Source: MED-G116 sp038147495
Lineage (GTDB): Bacteria > Pseudomonadota > Alphaproteobacteria > Puniceispirillales > Puniceispirillaceae
NCBI GenBank assembly: GCA_038147495.1
Contig: JAYQTT010000019.1
Location: 1-59,775 of the forward strand
Length of the DNA: 59,775 nt
Direction of reading: 5' to 3'
Part shown: positions 37,215 to 47,364 of the stretch, piece after piece
How positions within the stretch are numbered: position 1 is the stretch's first letter
Layout of the letters: each line of letters begins with the position of its first letter
Notes under the pieces: generated by a model
The model's database searches: none
Told to the model about the DNA's origin: nothing
The model's input: only the letters and a program-made list of their open reading frames with translations
Translations under genes and position numbers: made by a program

Positions 37215-38522
37215 ATGCGCGCGGGATTTTCATTTCGACAGATAGGTCCATGGCATGTCATCGCATTGGGCCTGATGCTGTTTGCCGGGGCCATGGCGAT
37301 GCCATCGCTGACCACAGCGCAATCAGATGAAAAACAGGAAACCTATCGTCAGCTTGGTCTGTTCGGTGACGTCTTTCAGCGTATTCGCGAATCCTATGTC
37401 GATGAAGTCGAAGACAAGGAACTGATTGAGGCCGCCATCACCGGCATGCTGACCTCACTCGATCCACACTCGACCTTTCTGGACACGGAAAACTATACAT
37501 CGATGCAGGTGAAAACCAAGGGGCGCTTTGGTGGGCTCGGTATCGAGATCACCCTCGACAAGGGCATGGTCAAGGTGGTGTCGCCGATTGACGATACACC
37601 AGCCGCCGAAGCTGGCCTGCAGCCTGAAGATTTCATTATTGCGGTCGATGATGAATCCATCATCGGGATGCAGCTCTCCGAAGCTGTCGATATGCTTCGT
37701 GGTGAGGTCGGATCTAAGGTTACGATCAAGGTCCAGCGTGGTCAGGGCGAGCCCTTTGACGTCACACTTGTTCGCGACATAATCAAGATCAAATCAGTAC
37801 GCTCGGAATTGTTCGACAAAATCGGGTATGTGCGTCTGACAACATTTCCGAACAGACGAGCCGGGGCTGTTTGATGCGGTGGATGATTTCTTCAAAACTT
37901 GAGGTGATGACCTCAGGGCATTGTTTTGGATTTGCGCAACAATCCGGGTGGTTTGTTGAATGAGGCTGTTGCCGTAGCGATACTTTCCTTGAGGAAGGGG
38001 GAAATTGTATCGACACGCGGACGTAACGCCGAAGAAGGCAGCCATGTCTATGCCAAACCGGGTGATGTGCCCGTAGCTACCGTTGGCTGTGTTGATAACA
38101 GACTCTGCATCTGCATCGGAAATCGTTGCCGGGGCGCTCAAGGATCACAAGCGGGCCATTCTGTAGCACACGCTCTTTGGTAAAGGATCCATTAATCGGT
38201 AATTCGGTATCAGCAGCGCGGCAATCGTTTGACCACAACGCGGGTATTACACGCCTTCAGGCGCCTCAATTCAGGGCAAGGGATCAGCCCGGATATCGAG
38301 TGTACTTGCCCCGCGATGAAAAGCTGGACGGTGGCGGCCGCGAGGAAGGCACGAAAGGTGCCCTCGACTTGGCGCGGCAGAACCCAAGCGCTGCCGATGA
38401 AGAACATGGTTCGGCGTCTGCAGAAACAGATGAACCGTTCGACCAGTCAAAATAGATATCAAGCCACCGCCCTTGATCTGATCAGGGGCGTGGTGTTTGG
38501 ATCATTGAAACCTACCTCATGA
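37215..38522 (+). CDS. ctpA: S41 carboxy-terminal processing protease (frameshifted from 37.85 kb on)
   Basis: Periplasmic Tsp/Prc-like serine protease. N-terminal signal anchor (VIALGLMLFAGAMAM), the N-terminal S41 region ESYVDEVEDKELIEAAITGMLTSLDPHS, and a PDZ domain (GRFGGLGIEI...AGLQPEDFIIAVDD) are clean to about 37855. Beyond, pieces include LRNNPGGLLNEAVAVA, SASEIVAGALKDHKRAIL (catalytic Ser region) and GKGISPDIE. About six frame breaks and one in-frame TGA near 37900. The stop overlaps the rppH start (ATGA). Confidence 0.9.
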
Positions 38523-39016
38523 GCGTACCTGTCATTCCCTATGAAGCGGCCCTATCGGCCTTGTGTTGGCATTTTTCTGATCAATGGTGGGGGGATGTCT
38601 TTGCCGGCGGGCGTATCGAGAACAAGCCAACGCCAAAGCCTAACAGAATGCCACAAGGGAGTGGGGATCGATCTTAGGTGAGACACCGATTGAGGCTTGC
38701 CTTCGCCAGAAATGGAGGAAAATCAACTAACAGGCTGAATTTCTGCATGAGATGAACAGAGTGGCTTAATTACGATATTCACCTGTGACTTTGGCGGACC
38801 GGTTATGGCATGGCCAATATAAGGCCAGAAACAGGGAAATGGATGTTGCTGCAATTCACCAGCAATGAACTCCGACATCAATATCGAAACAAACGAGCCT
38901 GAATTTTGATGATGGTTGTCACCGGCAAGCTTGATTGATCTGGCCGTCCCCTTTAAACGCCAAGGTGTACCAGCACGTCCTCGACAGCTTCAGCCCCTAT
39001 ATCGAAAAACGAATGA
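38519..39016 (+). CDS. rppH: RNA pyrophosphohydrolase, Nudix family (frameshifted; end approximate)
   Basis: Removes pyrophosphate from mRNA 5' ends. ATG 38519 overlaps the ctpA stop. Pieces in order: YRPCVGIFLINGGGDVFAG, MPQG, the Nudix box in fragments (GETPIEACLR, EMEEE), AEFLHEM, WLNYDI, DINIETNEPEF and LAVPFKR..YQHVLDSFSPYIEK. About eight frame breaks in 480 bases. The likely end is TGA 39014-39016. The classical position after ctpA supports the call. Confidence 0.8.
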
Positions 39017-39090
39017 GCCGATGGGCGGTGCCTCCGGGCCCGGCCAGTCTTTTTACGGCCAGCGCCTTTTTCACGTTAACGCTGAGACAC

Positions 39091-39119
39091 AAAGGCCAGG
39101 CGACATCGCCGGGCCTTTT
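39091..39119. terminator. Two-way terminator between rppH and atpC
   Basis: AAAGGCC-A-GGCG (39091-39102), loop ACAT, CGCC-G-GGCCTTTT (39107-39119): an 11-pair stem with one A-G mismatch, flanked by A-run and T-run, so it can end transcription from both convergent units. Confidence 0.8.
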
Positions 39120-39131
39120 GGTAATCTGGTT

Positions 39132-39512
39132 TTATAATTTCGGGTTTTGCGAAAAGCCGCTAAAGGGCTGCGACCCACCGCATTCAGAAAATCGGCTTCT
39201 GCTTCCGGTGCTGACTGGGCACGGGCTTTCAATTCATCCGCTCACGGCATCAAGATCTTCAGCTCGCTCTGCAAGGATCACCACTGACTCAGAGCGTACA
39301 TCGGCAGACCAGCATCAATCATGTAGCGATTGACCACTTTGCCATTTTCGCCGAACCATCGATGACGCCCGATCAGATCCGCCAGCAGCGGAGGCGATAA
39401 CCGAGCAAAACGCCAAACAGGCCTTCGACACCGGGCGCAACCACCAGGCTGGCAGCCTTTTGCACCGCGATTAAGTGGAATTAACCAGTTCGGATTGAGT
39501 TGTTTCAGCCAT
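39132..39512 (-). CDS. atpC: ATP synthase F1 epsilon subunit (frameshifted; end approximate)
   Basis: Central-stalk subunit. ATG 39512 gives MAETTQSELV; then SLVVAPGVEGLFGVLLG (the family's VPGxEGDFGVLxGH), VILAERAEDLDA and DELKARAQSAPEAEADF appear in changing frames. About seven breaks in 380 bases. The end is placed at TAA 39134-39132, just before the terminator. Last gene of the minus-strand atpHAGDC unit. Confidence 0.8.
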
Positions 39513-39555
39513 TTCTTTTTATCTGCCTTTTGACTGTGGTTTGTAGCACGCCGGA

Positions 39556-40963
39556 TTAGGCAGCGTCCTTAGCCATTTTCTTGCCCTTTTCGACAGCTTC
39601 CTCAATGGTTCCAACCATGTAGAAAGCAGCTTCGGGCAGATGGTCATAGTGCCGTGATGATGCCGAAACGCCCCGATCGTATCTTCCAGACAACCGGCTT
39701 GCCTGGCGAACCGGTGAACACCTCAGCGACATGGAATAGCTGTGAAAAGGAAACGCTGAATCTTGCGGGCGCGGGCAACAACCAGCTTGTCCTCTTCAGA
39801 CAATTCATCCATGCCAAGGATGGCGATGATGTCCTGAAGTGACTTATATTATGCGCAACATACGCTACGGGCAACCTTGTAGTGCTCTTCACCAACGATC
39901 CGCGGATCAAGCATGCGTGACGATGGGTCAAGCGGGTCAACCGCAGGATGGATGCCAAGCTCGGCGATCTGGCGCGACAGAACCGTTGTCGCATCAAGGT
40001 GCGCAAACGATATTGCCGGTGCAGATGTCCGATCGTCGGCGGGAACGTAAATCGCCTGCACTGACGTGATTGAGCCTTTGGTTGTGGTGGTGATCCGCTC
40101 CTGCAGCGCACCCATGTCGGTGGCCAATGTTGGCTGATACCCCACAGCAGATGGGATCCGACCAAGCAATGCAGACACTTCTGAACCAGCCTGTGTGAAG
40201 CGGAAGATGTTGTCGACGAAGAACAGCACGTCCTGACCTTCTTCATCACGGAAATATTCCGCCAGTGTCGAACCGGTCAGAGCAACGCGTGAGCGAGCGC
40301 CTGGAGGCTCATTCATCTGGCCGTAAACAAGCGCGGCTTTCAGACCTTCACCATCAGTTTTGATAACGCCGGACTCGACCATTTTCATTGATAGGTCATT
40401 ACCTTCGCATTGCGCTCGCCAACGCCGTAATACAAATAACCACCATGCGCCTTGGCAACGTTGTTGATCAGTTCCGCCGTCAAAACGGTCTTGCCAACAC
40501 CGGCACCGCCGAACAGACCGATCTTGCCGCCCTTTGCGTATGGCGCGAGGAAGGTCAACAACCTTGATGCCTGTCACCAGAATTTCGCTTCAGTTGACTG
40601 ATCTACATATTCAGGTGCTTTGAATGGTGGATTGGAGTAGTGTTTCTTTGCCTTGACCGGCTTGCCTTCATCAACAAGGCTCACCGATAACGTTCAGGAT
40701 ACGACCAAGTGTTTCCGGACCAACAGGCACCGTAATCGGCGCGCCAGTGTCAACCGCATCGGCACCGCGAACAAGACCTTCTGTGGAGTCCATGGCGATT
40801 GTCCGGACTGATGATTCGCCCAGATGCTGTGCAACTTCCAGCACCAACCGCTGGCCATTATTGTCAACTTCCAGCGCATTTTTGAATGGCTGGCAGATTG
40901 CCATCAAATTCGACATCGACGACGCGCCGATGACCTGATTTTGCCGATTGCGTTGTTTGCCAT
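39556..40963 (-). CDS. atpD: ATP synthase F1 beta subunit (frameshifted)
   Basis: Catalytic subunit of the F1 head. ATG 40963 (MANNAIGKI) has GGAG about ten bases upstream. Pieces in order: EVDNNGQRLVLEVAQHLGESS, GAPITVPVGPETLGRILNVIGEP, the P-loop GGAGVGKTVL near 40505, QMNEPPGARSRVALTG, FFVDNIFRFTQAGSEVSALLGRIPSAVGYQPTLATDMG in parts, and DPLDPSSRMLDPRIVGEEHY. At least seven frame breaks. Ends TAA 39558-39556 after KKMAKDAA. Beyond doubt a functional, essential gene in the organism. Confidence 0.93.
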
Positions 40964-41031
40964 GGTTCATTCACTCCAGCTAAAACCGTTGTGAGGCCCG
41001 TCCGCCTCTTGGTCATTCAAGTTCGTTGTTG

Positions 41032-41899
41032 CTAGACCGCCTCGGCACGAGATGATCTCAATAAGTTCTTTCGTAATCATTGCTTGCCGCGAGCGGTTAT
41101 AGACAAGCGTCAGACGATCGATCAGAGATCACCCGCATTCCGCGTTGCATTGTCCATTGCCGTCCTCCGTGCGGCCAGTTCGAACGCGCCGATGATTCAA
41201 GCAAAGCATTGTAAATCTGCGTTGAGATATTACGCGGCAGCACGACTTGCCCAGCTCTTCTTCTTCTGGCTCATATTCATAATTGGCTGTTGTTTCAGTC
41301 TTGTCTGATTCGGTTTCTTCAACTTCAGCCGGAATCAAGCGTGTCTTCGTGACACCCTGCGTAATCGCACTGACAAATTTATTTGTAAATCGCCTTCACA
41401 AACGTCAAATTCACCAGCCTCAAACCCGTCACGGATCATCTGGCCAATCAGGTCGGCATCGGCAAAAGCAACGGATGTGCCTTGGATGCCCTCAAGATTA
41501 TCCATGTAGAGATCACCAAGCTCACGACGCAGCGCATCGGCAGATTTACGACCAACCATCAGCAACGACGGCTTTGCCCTCGGCGCAGCCGCGAACTTCG
41601 TTGCGTGTCTGGCGGGTGATAGACGTTGAAACCGCCGCAAAGGCCACGGTCAGCCGACATCACCACAAGCAAATGTGTATCTGCCTTGCCGTTACCGACA
41701 AGCAATGCAGGGACGGTATTGCTGTCGACGGCAGCAAGACCAGCAATGATCTTACGCATACGATCGGCATGGGACGCCCCTGCTCAGCCGCATCTTGCGC
41801 CCGACGCAGTTTGCCGCCGCCACATATTTCATGGCAGGGGTGTTTTCTGCGTGGACTTGACGCTGTGATGCGCGTCTTCAGATCCTTCAAAGATAGCAT
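41032..41899 (-). CDS. atpG: ATP synthase F1 gamma subunit (frameshifted)
   Basis: Rotor shaft. ATG 41899 gives MLSLKDLKTRI; then KMVAAAKLRRAQDAA-like, RMRKIIAGLAAVDSN, LLVVMSADRGLCGGFN (the family's SDRGLCGGFN), GRKSADALRRELGDLY, and near the end VYNRSRQAMITKELIEIIS with stop at 41032. About seven breaks. An acidic run (EVEETESDKTETTANYEYEP) near residue 200 is typical of alphaproteobacterial gamma insertions. Confidence 0.9.
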
Positions 41900-41956
41900 T
41901 CACCAAACTCCATGTTCAGGTTTGTGGCACATGCGGCGTACCACACCCTAAAAACC

Positions 41957-43477
41957 TTATGCAAAACTCTTGGCAAATGCCTCAATGGCTGCAAGTTTGC
42001 CTTCAGTTTCCTCGGAAAGCTTCTGTTCATCACGGATCGTGTCGAAGCACGCCTGCAGGCTGCGCATGTCAGTCAAGAAGACCAGCCTCGAACCGACAAG
42101 AGCATCTGATACCTCAATGGCGTCAAGATACCCTTTCACGCCAGCAAAGATGCAGCAACCTGCTCTTCAGCCTTCATTGGGCTGTATTGCGGCTGGCGAA
42201 GCTCGGTCAGGCGCGCACCACGCTCCAGAAGGGCGCGGGTAGACGCATCCATGTCTGACGCAAACTGCGCAAAGGCGGCCATCTCACGATGGCCATAGCT
42301 CCAAGCTTAACCGAACCTGCGACCTGCTTCATTGCCTTGATCTGGGCAGCAGAGCCAACACGTAGCACCGAAGACCAACGTTCACAGCAGGACGAATGCC
42401 TTTGTAGAACTGAATTCTGTCTCGAGGAAGATCACGTGCATCGGTAATCGAGATCACATTTGTCGGGATGTAGGCCGACGTCACCCGCCTGGGTTTCAAT
42501 GACCGGAAGCGCTGTCAGTGAACCGGAACCGTTAGCCGCAACCATCTTCGCCGCACGCTCCAGCAACCGTGAGTGCAGGTAGAAAACGTCACCCGGATAT
42601 GCTTCACGTCCTGGTGGGCGACGAAGCAACAGGCTCTCTGCCGGTAGGCAACCGCTTGCTGACAAATCATCATAAACGACGTAAGCCAGTACGCATGCCG
42701 TTGTCACGGGAAATGCTCGCCCATCACTGAGCTGTGTATGGTGCAAGGGAACTGCATCGGTGCTGGATCTGACGCGGTCGCCGCGATCACGATCGAATAT
42801 TCCAGCGCCCTGCTCTTCCAAGAGAACGAACGATCTGGGCAACTGTCGAACGCTTCTGACCAACAGCAACGTAAATGCAGAACAGCTTCTTATATCATCT
42901 TTGCTGCAGCTTCGTTCACTGATTTCTGGTTAATGAAGGCGTCAATGGCGATTGCGTCTTTCCTGTCTGGCGGTCACCGATGATCACGGCTCGCACTGGC
43001 CACGACCAGCCGGGATGGGGGCTGTCGATTGCCTTCAGGCCGGTCTGCATCAACTCATGCACCGACTGGCGTGGCATAATGCCGGGCTTTCACCTCAACG
43101 CGGCTCCGCTTGACGTCTTTCAACGGGCCTTTGCCATCAATCGGGTTGCCAAGTGCGTCGACAACGCACAGCCAAGAGTATGCCAACCGGTGTATCCACG
43201 ATCGTGCTGTCCAGCGCACAACATCGCTGCCGTGATCGACCGGTCATCCGCAAAAATCCGCAATACCAACGTTGTCGGCCTCAGGAGTTCAGGGCCATGC
43301 CCTTAATACCGCTTTCGAACTCGAGCCATCTCGCCGGCTTGCACTTCGTCAAGCCCATGAACACGTGCGATACCGTCACCAGACAGGACGTCCCTACCTC
43401 GGCGATTTCAGCTTGCTTCCGAAATTTGCAATTTGTTCCTTGAGGATCGCTGAAATTTCAGCCGCACGAATATCCAT
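41957..43477 (-). CDS. atpA: ATP synthase F1 alpha subunit (many frameshifts)
   Basis: Non-catalytic nucleotide-binding subunit. ATG 43477 gives MDIRAAEISAILKEQIANFG. Pieces in order: MPRQSVHELMQTGLKAIDS-like, IGDRQTGKTAIAIDAFINQ near 42980-42930, YVAVGQKRSTVAQIV-like, LLRRPPGREAYPGDVFYLHSRLLERAAKM, GSGSLTALPVIETQAGDV, and the end LSEETEGKLAAIEAFAKSFA. At least ten one-base breaks. The first codons appear fused to atpH by another break (see atpH). Confidence 0.93.
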
Positions 43478-44032
43478 CACGCAACACCCTTTACCAATAT
43501 TTAAAAGCCGGTTTGAGTTTGTTTTGATTGACGTATCAATCATTCGAGAGCCAATACGCACAACCAACCCACCAATAAGCGACGGGTCAACGCGCATCGA
43601 CAAAGACAATTTGTCACTGCCAGCGAGGCTGGCGACAACTTTTTCAACGGCCGCTGTACGCGCCTTATCCAGCGCTACGGCCGACACCACTTCGGCGGAT
43701 ACTTCACCGCGGCGACGTGCATGTTCTTCCAAAAAGGCGTTGATGATGCGGTCCATTGCGTACAAACGGCCATTGCTGGCCACTGTGCCAACAAATTTGA
43801 CCGTCAATGGATCAGCCCCACCTTTTTCCATGATTTTCGTCATGGCGTTGGTTTGCTCGGTCCATGAAATGGCCGGCGATGAAACCACGGCCTTCACGTC
43901 CTCATTTTCGGAAATAAGAGTGGATAGACCGTTAAGGTCGCTAACCACCTTGTCAATTTTTCCGGCATCATCTGCAAGTGCATACAGCGCACCTGCATAA
44001 CGGCCAGCAAGACCTTTAGCGCCTGAACTCAA
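43477..44032 (-). CDS. atpH: ATP synthase delta subunit (frameshift at the 3' end)
   Basis: Links F1 to the peripheral stalk. Starts at TTG 44032 (GAGG about nine bases upstream): SSGAKGLAGRYAGALYALADD. The last conserved part SLIGGLVVRIGSRMIDTSIKTN is intact. The open frame runs on into atpA as a false fusion; one extra G near 43487 changes KGVA-stop into KGCCV-MDIR. Corrected, TGA 43479-43477 overlaps the atpA ATG (TGATG), the usual translational coupling. First gene of the cluster. Confidence 0.93.
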
Positions 44033-44236
44033 CGACTTACCCTCATCCTTTGAGATATCAATCCACAGCTGACAAAAATGTCATCCACCAGCCTTGCGGC
44101 CAACGGCGAAAATACGGTGTGGAGGTATCATAGCCACAGCCGAAAGGCAAGTATGCTACGGGGGAAATTTTGACTTTCCGCAGACCAGAGAGCAAAGCCG
44201 CGATTACGGATCAAAACATCTCGGGCAGGCCTTCCC
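44033..44236. other. Upstream region of the ATP synthase operon
   Basis: About 200 bases between priA and atpH, both on the minus strand. On that strand TATGAT (44132-44127) is a possible -10 element, but I find no convincing -35 at the right distance. No RNA gene or terminator is seen. Confidence 0.3.
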
Positions 44237-46450
44237 CTACAAAAAACTGTATGGGTCGATATCTATGTGCAGCCGTACCGATGATGGCAGTTTCACATTC
44301 CCCACCCAAGATCTGATAACCGTCTGTATATCGACCGTTTTCTTGGCCCGAACCAGAACCCGCGCACGATATTTGCCACGGAGAAAGGAAAGGGGCGCCG
44401 CTGTCGGTCCCATGATATCGACACCTTCAAAATGCGGTTTCGTCAGGGTCAACGCCCGACCGGCTTCATGCAGGCGCTGTTCATCCGGAGCGGAGAGAAT
44501 CAGCGCAGCCAGTCGGGAAAAGGGTGGCATTGCGGCTGCCTGACGGGCAGCAACCTCCGAGTCGAGAAACGCGTCTCGCTGGCCTGACAACAAAGCTGTC
44601 ATCACCGGATTGGCGATCTGTGTTGTTTGCAGCATCGCCACCCCCGGGCGTGATTCGCGCCCGGCACGGCCTGCCACCTGCATCATCATCTGAAAGCTTC
44701 GTTCAGCGGCCCGAAGATCACCACCGGCAAGGCCAAGATCCGCGTCAACAATACCGACCAGCGTCAAATTTGGAAAATGATGCCCCTTTGCCGCCATTTG
44801 CGTGCCAATGATAATATCCACCTCGCCATCGATTACCGACTTCAGGAAAAGCTCGCTGGCCTGCGGCGTTGTCACCGTATCGCTGGACAGCACGGCAAAT
44901 CTGGCGTCCGGGAAGCGCAGCAGCACTTCCTCGGCAAGGCGTTCAACACCGGGGCCGCAGGCACGCATGCTGTCCTCGCCGCCACAAGACTGACAATTCG
45001 TGGTAGGACGCGCTTCATGCCCACAATAATGGCACCGCATGCGGCCCTTCAATCGGTGCGCCACCATCCAGCTGTCACAGTTCGGACAGGTTACTTGATC
45101 ACCGCACAGCCCGCACAAAGTCAGCGGCGCATAACCGCGCCGGTTCAAAAACAGCAAGCTCTGCTCGCCCGCGTCCAACCGTGCCTGCACCGCCTCAACA
45201 AGTGGCGGTGCAAGCCATCGCCCACGTTCGGGTGGTGTGGCACGAAGATCAATGCCGATAATGTCTGGCATTGTCGCCGCCTTCACCCGATGCGCCAGCA
45301 CCAACCGCTGGTAACGCTGTGGCTCGCCTGTCATTCCGGTATTAACCCAACTTTCCAGCGACGGCGTTGCCGAAGCCAGAACAATAGGACAGCCCTCAAG
45401 CCGGGCCCGCAGAACGGCCATGTCCCGCGCCTGATAGATCACCTGATCCTCTTGCTTGAACGCATGTTCATGTTCTTCATCGACGACAATCAAGCCAAGC
45501 GATACAAAAGGCAAAAACAAGGCCGACCGTGCGCCGACCACCACCCGCGCATCACCGCGATGAACGGCACGCCAGGCCCGCCGTTTCCCCGCCTCACCAA
45601 GATCAGAATGCCATTCGGTTGGCGCCACCCCGAATCGAAGGGCAAAGCGATCGCGCCAGCTGGCGGTTAGGGCAATCTCTGGCAACAGAATCAATATCTG
45701 CTGATCACGGGCAAGCGCCGTACGCACCGCCTCAAAATATACCTCGGTCTTGCCAGAGCCGGTAACGCCATCAAGCAGAAATGCATTGTACCCATTGCCA
45801 ATCGCGGCACGCAAAACCACTGCTGCAGCCTCTTGGTCCTCTGTCAGCTCAGCCCCGTCAATATCAAGCCGCGGCAGCATAACAGGCGGGTCCGCCGCGA
45901 TCTGTTCGCTTTGCAATAGCCCGTGCTGTGCCATGGTCGTGATCACCGATCCACTCACCCCGGCAAGTTTTTGAATGTCTGGCGATGGTAAACTGCCGAC
46001 ATCTTGCAACAAAGCCACCACGCGCTGGCGTGCCTTGGTCAATTTCGTGTGATCTGGCAGGCGATCTGGCAGCGGATCTGGCAGGCGATACACTGTCTGC
46101 AGCGGCGGTGGCAACAGGGCCTTTGGCTGGCTCAGGACCATTTTTGCAATGCTGCCAAGCGGGGCCATCGTCCAGCTTGCCATTTTCTCGATGAAATCGA
46201 CAAAGGCCGGTTCCAACGGCGCCAATCTGGCCACCGATGTCACGGCTTTGAGCTTGTGTTGAGGCACCTCGCCACTGCCCGGGCCAAGCACAATTCCGGG
46301 CACCAGACGCTGACCAAGGGGAACCATGACAATGCTGCCTCGGCGCGGCGGGTCTCCCGGCGGGGCAAGATAATCAAATCCATTGACCAGCGGCACCGCG
46401 GGCACTATCTGCAAGGTCGCAGTGGATAACAAAGACCCCTGATCGGCCAT
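44237..46450 (-). CDS. priA: Primosomal replication-restart helicase PriA
   Basis: 3'-to-5' helicase restarting stalled forks. N-terminal DNA-binding domain, then Walker A GVTGSGKTEVY, Walker B DEEHEHAFKQED, SATPSLESW, and the zinc-binding insert with CGLCGDQVTCPNCDSW, CHYCGHE and CQSCGGED. ATG 46450 is preceded by AAAGG; a GTG at 46489 is a longer alternative. About 737 residues. A short tandem repeat codes a Leu-Pro-Asp repeat in the linker before the helicase core. Clean frame. Confidence 0.95.
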   Translation of the reverse strand: MADQGSLLSTATLQIVPAVPLVNGFDYLAPPGDPPRRGSIVMVPLGQRLVPGIVLGPGSGEVPQHKLKAVTSVARLAPLEPAFVDFIEKMASWTMAPLGSIAKMVLSQPKALLPPPLQTVYRLPDPLPDRLPDHTKLTKARQRVVALLQDVGSLPSPDIQKLAGVSGSVITTMAQHGLLQSEQIAADPPVMLPRLDIDGAELTEDQEAAAVVLRAAIGNGYNAFLLDGVTGSGKTEVYFEAVRTALARDQQILILLPEIALTASWRDRFALRFGVAPTEWHSDLGEAGKRRAWRAVHRGDARVVVGARSALFLPFVSLGLIVVDEEHEHAFKQEDQVIYQARDMAVLRARLEGCPIVLASATPSLESWVNTGMTGEPQRYQRLVLAHRVKAATMPDIIGIDLRATPPERGRWLAPPLVEAVQARLDAGEQSLLFLNRRGYAPLTLCGLCGDQVTCPNCDSWMVAHRLKGRMRCHYCGHEARPTTNCQSCGGEDSMRACGPGVERLAEEVLLRFPDARFAVLSSDTVTTPQASELFLKSVIDGEVDIIIGTQMAAKGHHFPNLTLVGIVDADLGLAGGDLRAAERSFQMMMQVAGRAGRESRPGVAMLQTTQIANPVMTALLSGQRDAFLDSEVAARQAAAMPPFSRLAALILSAPDEQRLHEAGRALTLTKPHFEGVDIMGPTAAPLSFLRGKYRARVLVRAKKTVDIQTVIRSWVGNVKLPSSVRLHIDIDPYSFL
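46051..46089. repeat. 12-bp tandem repeat inside priA
   Basis: GATCTGGCAGGC occurs three times with one or two changes, followed by a partial copy. On the coding strand it gives repeated (R/P)LPD units in the linker between the DNA-binding and helicase parts of PriA. The 12-base period keeps the frame, so copy number could vary without harm. Confidence 0.6.
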
Positions 46451-46633
46451 GTTACCTTTGCCCCCATCAATGTTTCTGTGGTCTGCCACGCTGTGCCTGC
46501 CTTTTTGTTATCATTTGCTTTTAGCATGCGGCTGGCATGCTTGCATCGGTGGATTTACGGAAACGCATCGGATACAATCCGCCAGCAATTATGTTAAGGC
46601 CGCTTTCGGCACAATGAACAGTAAGAGGTCCAA

Positions 46634-47287
46634 ATGAAAATCTTTCTCGACAGCGCTGACATCGGTGAGATCAAAGCACATCAGGACAGCGGTTTTGTCG
46701 ATGGGGTAACAACCAACCCCTCGCTTATCGCGCAGTCCGGTCGCAACATCATCGACACGATCGCCGAGATCTGCGAGCTGGTGCCCGGCCCGGTCAGCGC
46801 CGAGGTTACCGCCACCGATTTTGAAACAATGCTGTCTGAGGGAAAAAAGCTCGCAGGCATTGCACCGAACGTTGCTGTGAAAGTGCCTTTGACCGAAGCT
46901 GGATTACGCACCTGCCGGGTGTTGAGTGATGCCGGAACCAAGGTCAATGTCACCTTGTGTTTTTCAGCAGGTCAGGCGCTTCTTGCGGCAAAGGCGGGCG
47001 CGGCGTTCATCTCGCCCTTTGTTGGCAGGTTGGACGATATTGGTCAGGATGGTATGGGGCTGATTGAGGAAATCTGCTCCATCTATGCCAATTTTGACTT
47101 TGACACGGAAGTGCTTGTCGCTTCGGTACGTAGTACACAACATGTTGTTGATGCGGCGTTGATGGGGGCGGATGTGGCCACCCTGCCACCGAAAATTCTG
47201 TCGGCCCTGTATAAACATCCGCTGACCGACAAAGGTTTGAGCGCCTTCCTCGCGGATTGGGAAAAGACCGGTCAATCGATCCTCTAG
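46634..47287 (+). CDS. fsa: Transaldolase/fructose-6-phosphate aldolase family protein
   Basis: Short (217 aa) class I aldolase of the TalC/Fsa subfamily. MKIFLDSADIGEIK and GVTTNPSL open the barrel; the Schiff-base lysine is K83 in VAVKVPLT; FVGRLDDIGQDG and the C-terminal HPLTDKGLSAFLADW complete the family pattern. Short members are often transaldolases in the pentose phosphate pathway; the sequence alone does not decide between the two activities. AGAGG ribosome-binding site. Divergent from priA. Clean frame. Confidence 0.92.
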   Translation: MKIFLDSADIGEIKAHQDSGFVDGVTTNPSLIAQSGRNIIDTIAEICELVPGPVSAEVTATDFETMLSEGKKLAGIAPNVAVKVPLTEAGLRTCRVLSDAGTKVNVTLCFSAGQALLAAKAGAAFISPFVGRLDDIGQDGMGLIEEICSIYANFDFDTEVLVASVRSTQHVVDAALMGADVATLPPKILSALYKHPLTDKGLSAFLADWEKTGQSIL

Positions 47288-47364
47288 ACAATGGGGCTGT
47301 CGCAGACCGGCACAAGCTGTGAAGACCATGCAAACCAAACCCTGAGCGAACAAGGACGGCAAGC

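Noticed and set aside
28002..38000. Genetic-code change with TGA as a sense codon
   Set aside because: Several intact genes (recX, xerC, acs, nadD) end with TGA, and the internal TGAs fall only in poor-quality blocks.
44777..45670. 297-codon open frame antisense to priA
   Set aside because: Opposite the intact helicase domain of priA; no ribosome-binding site or recognisable motif.
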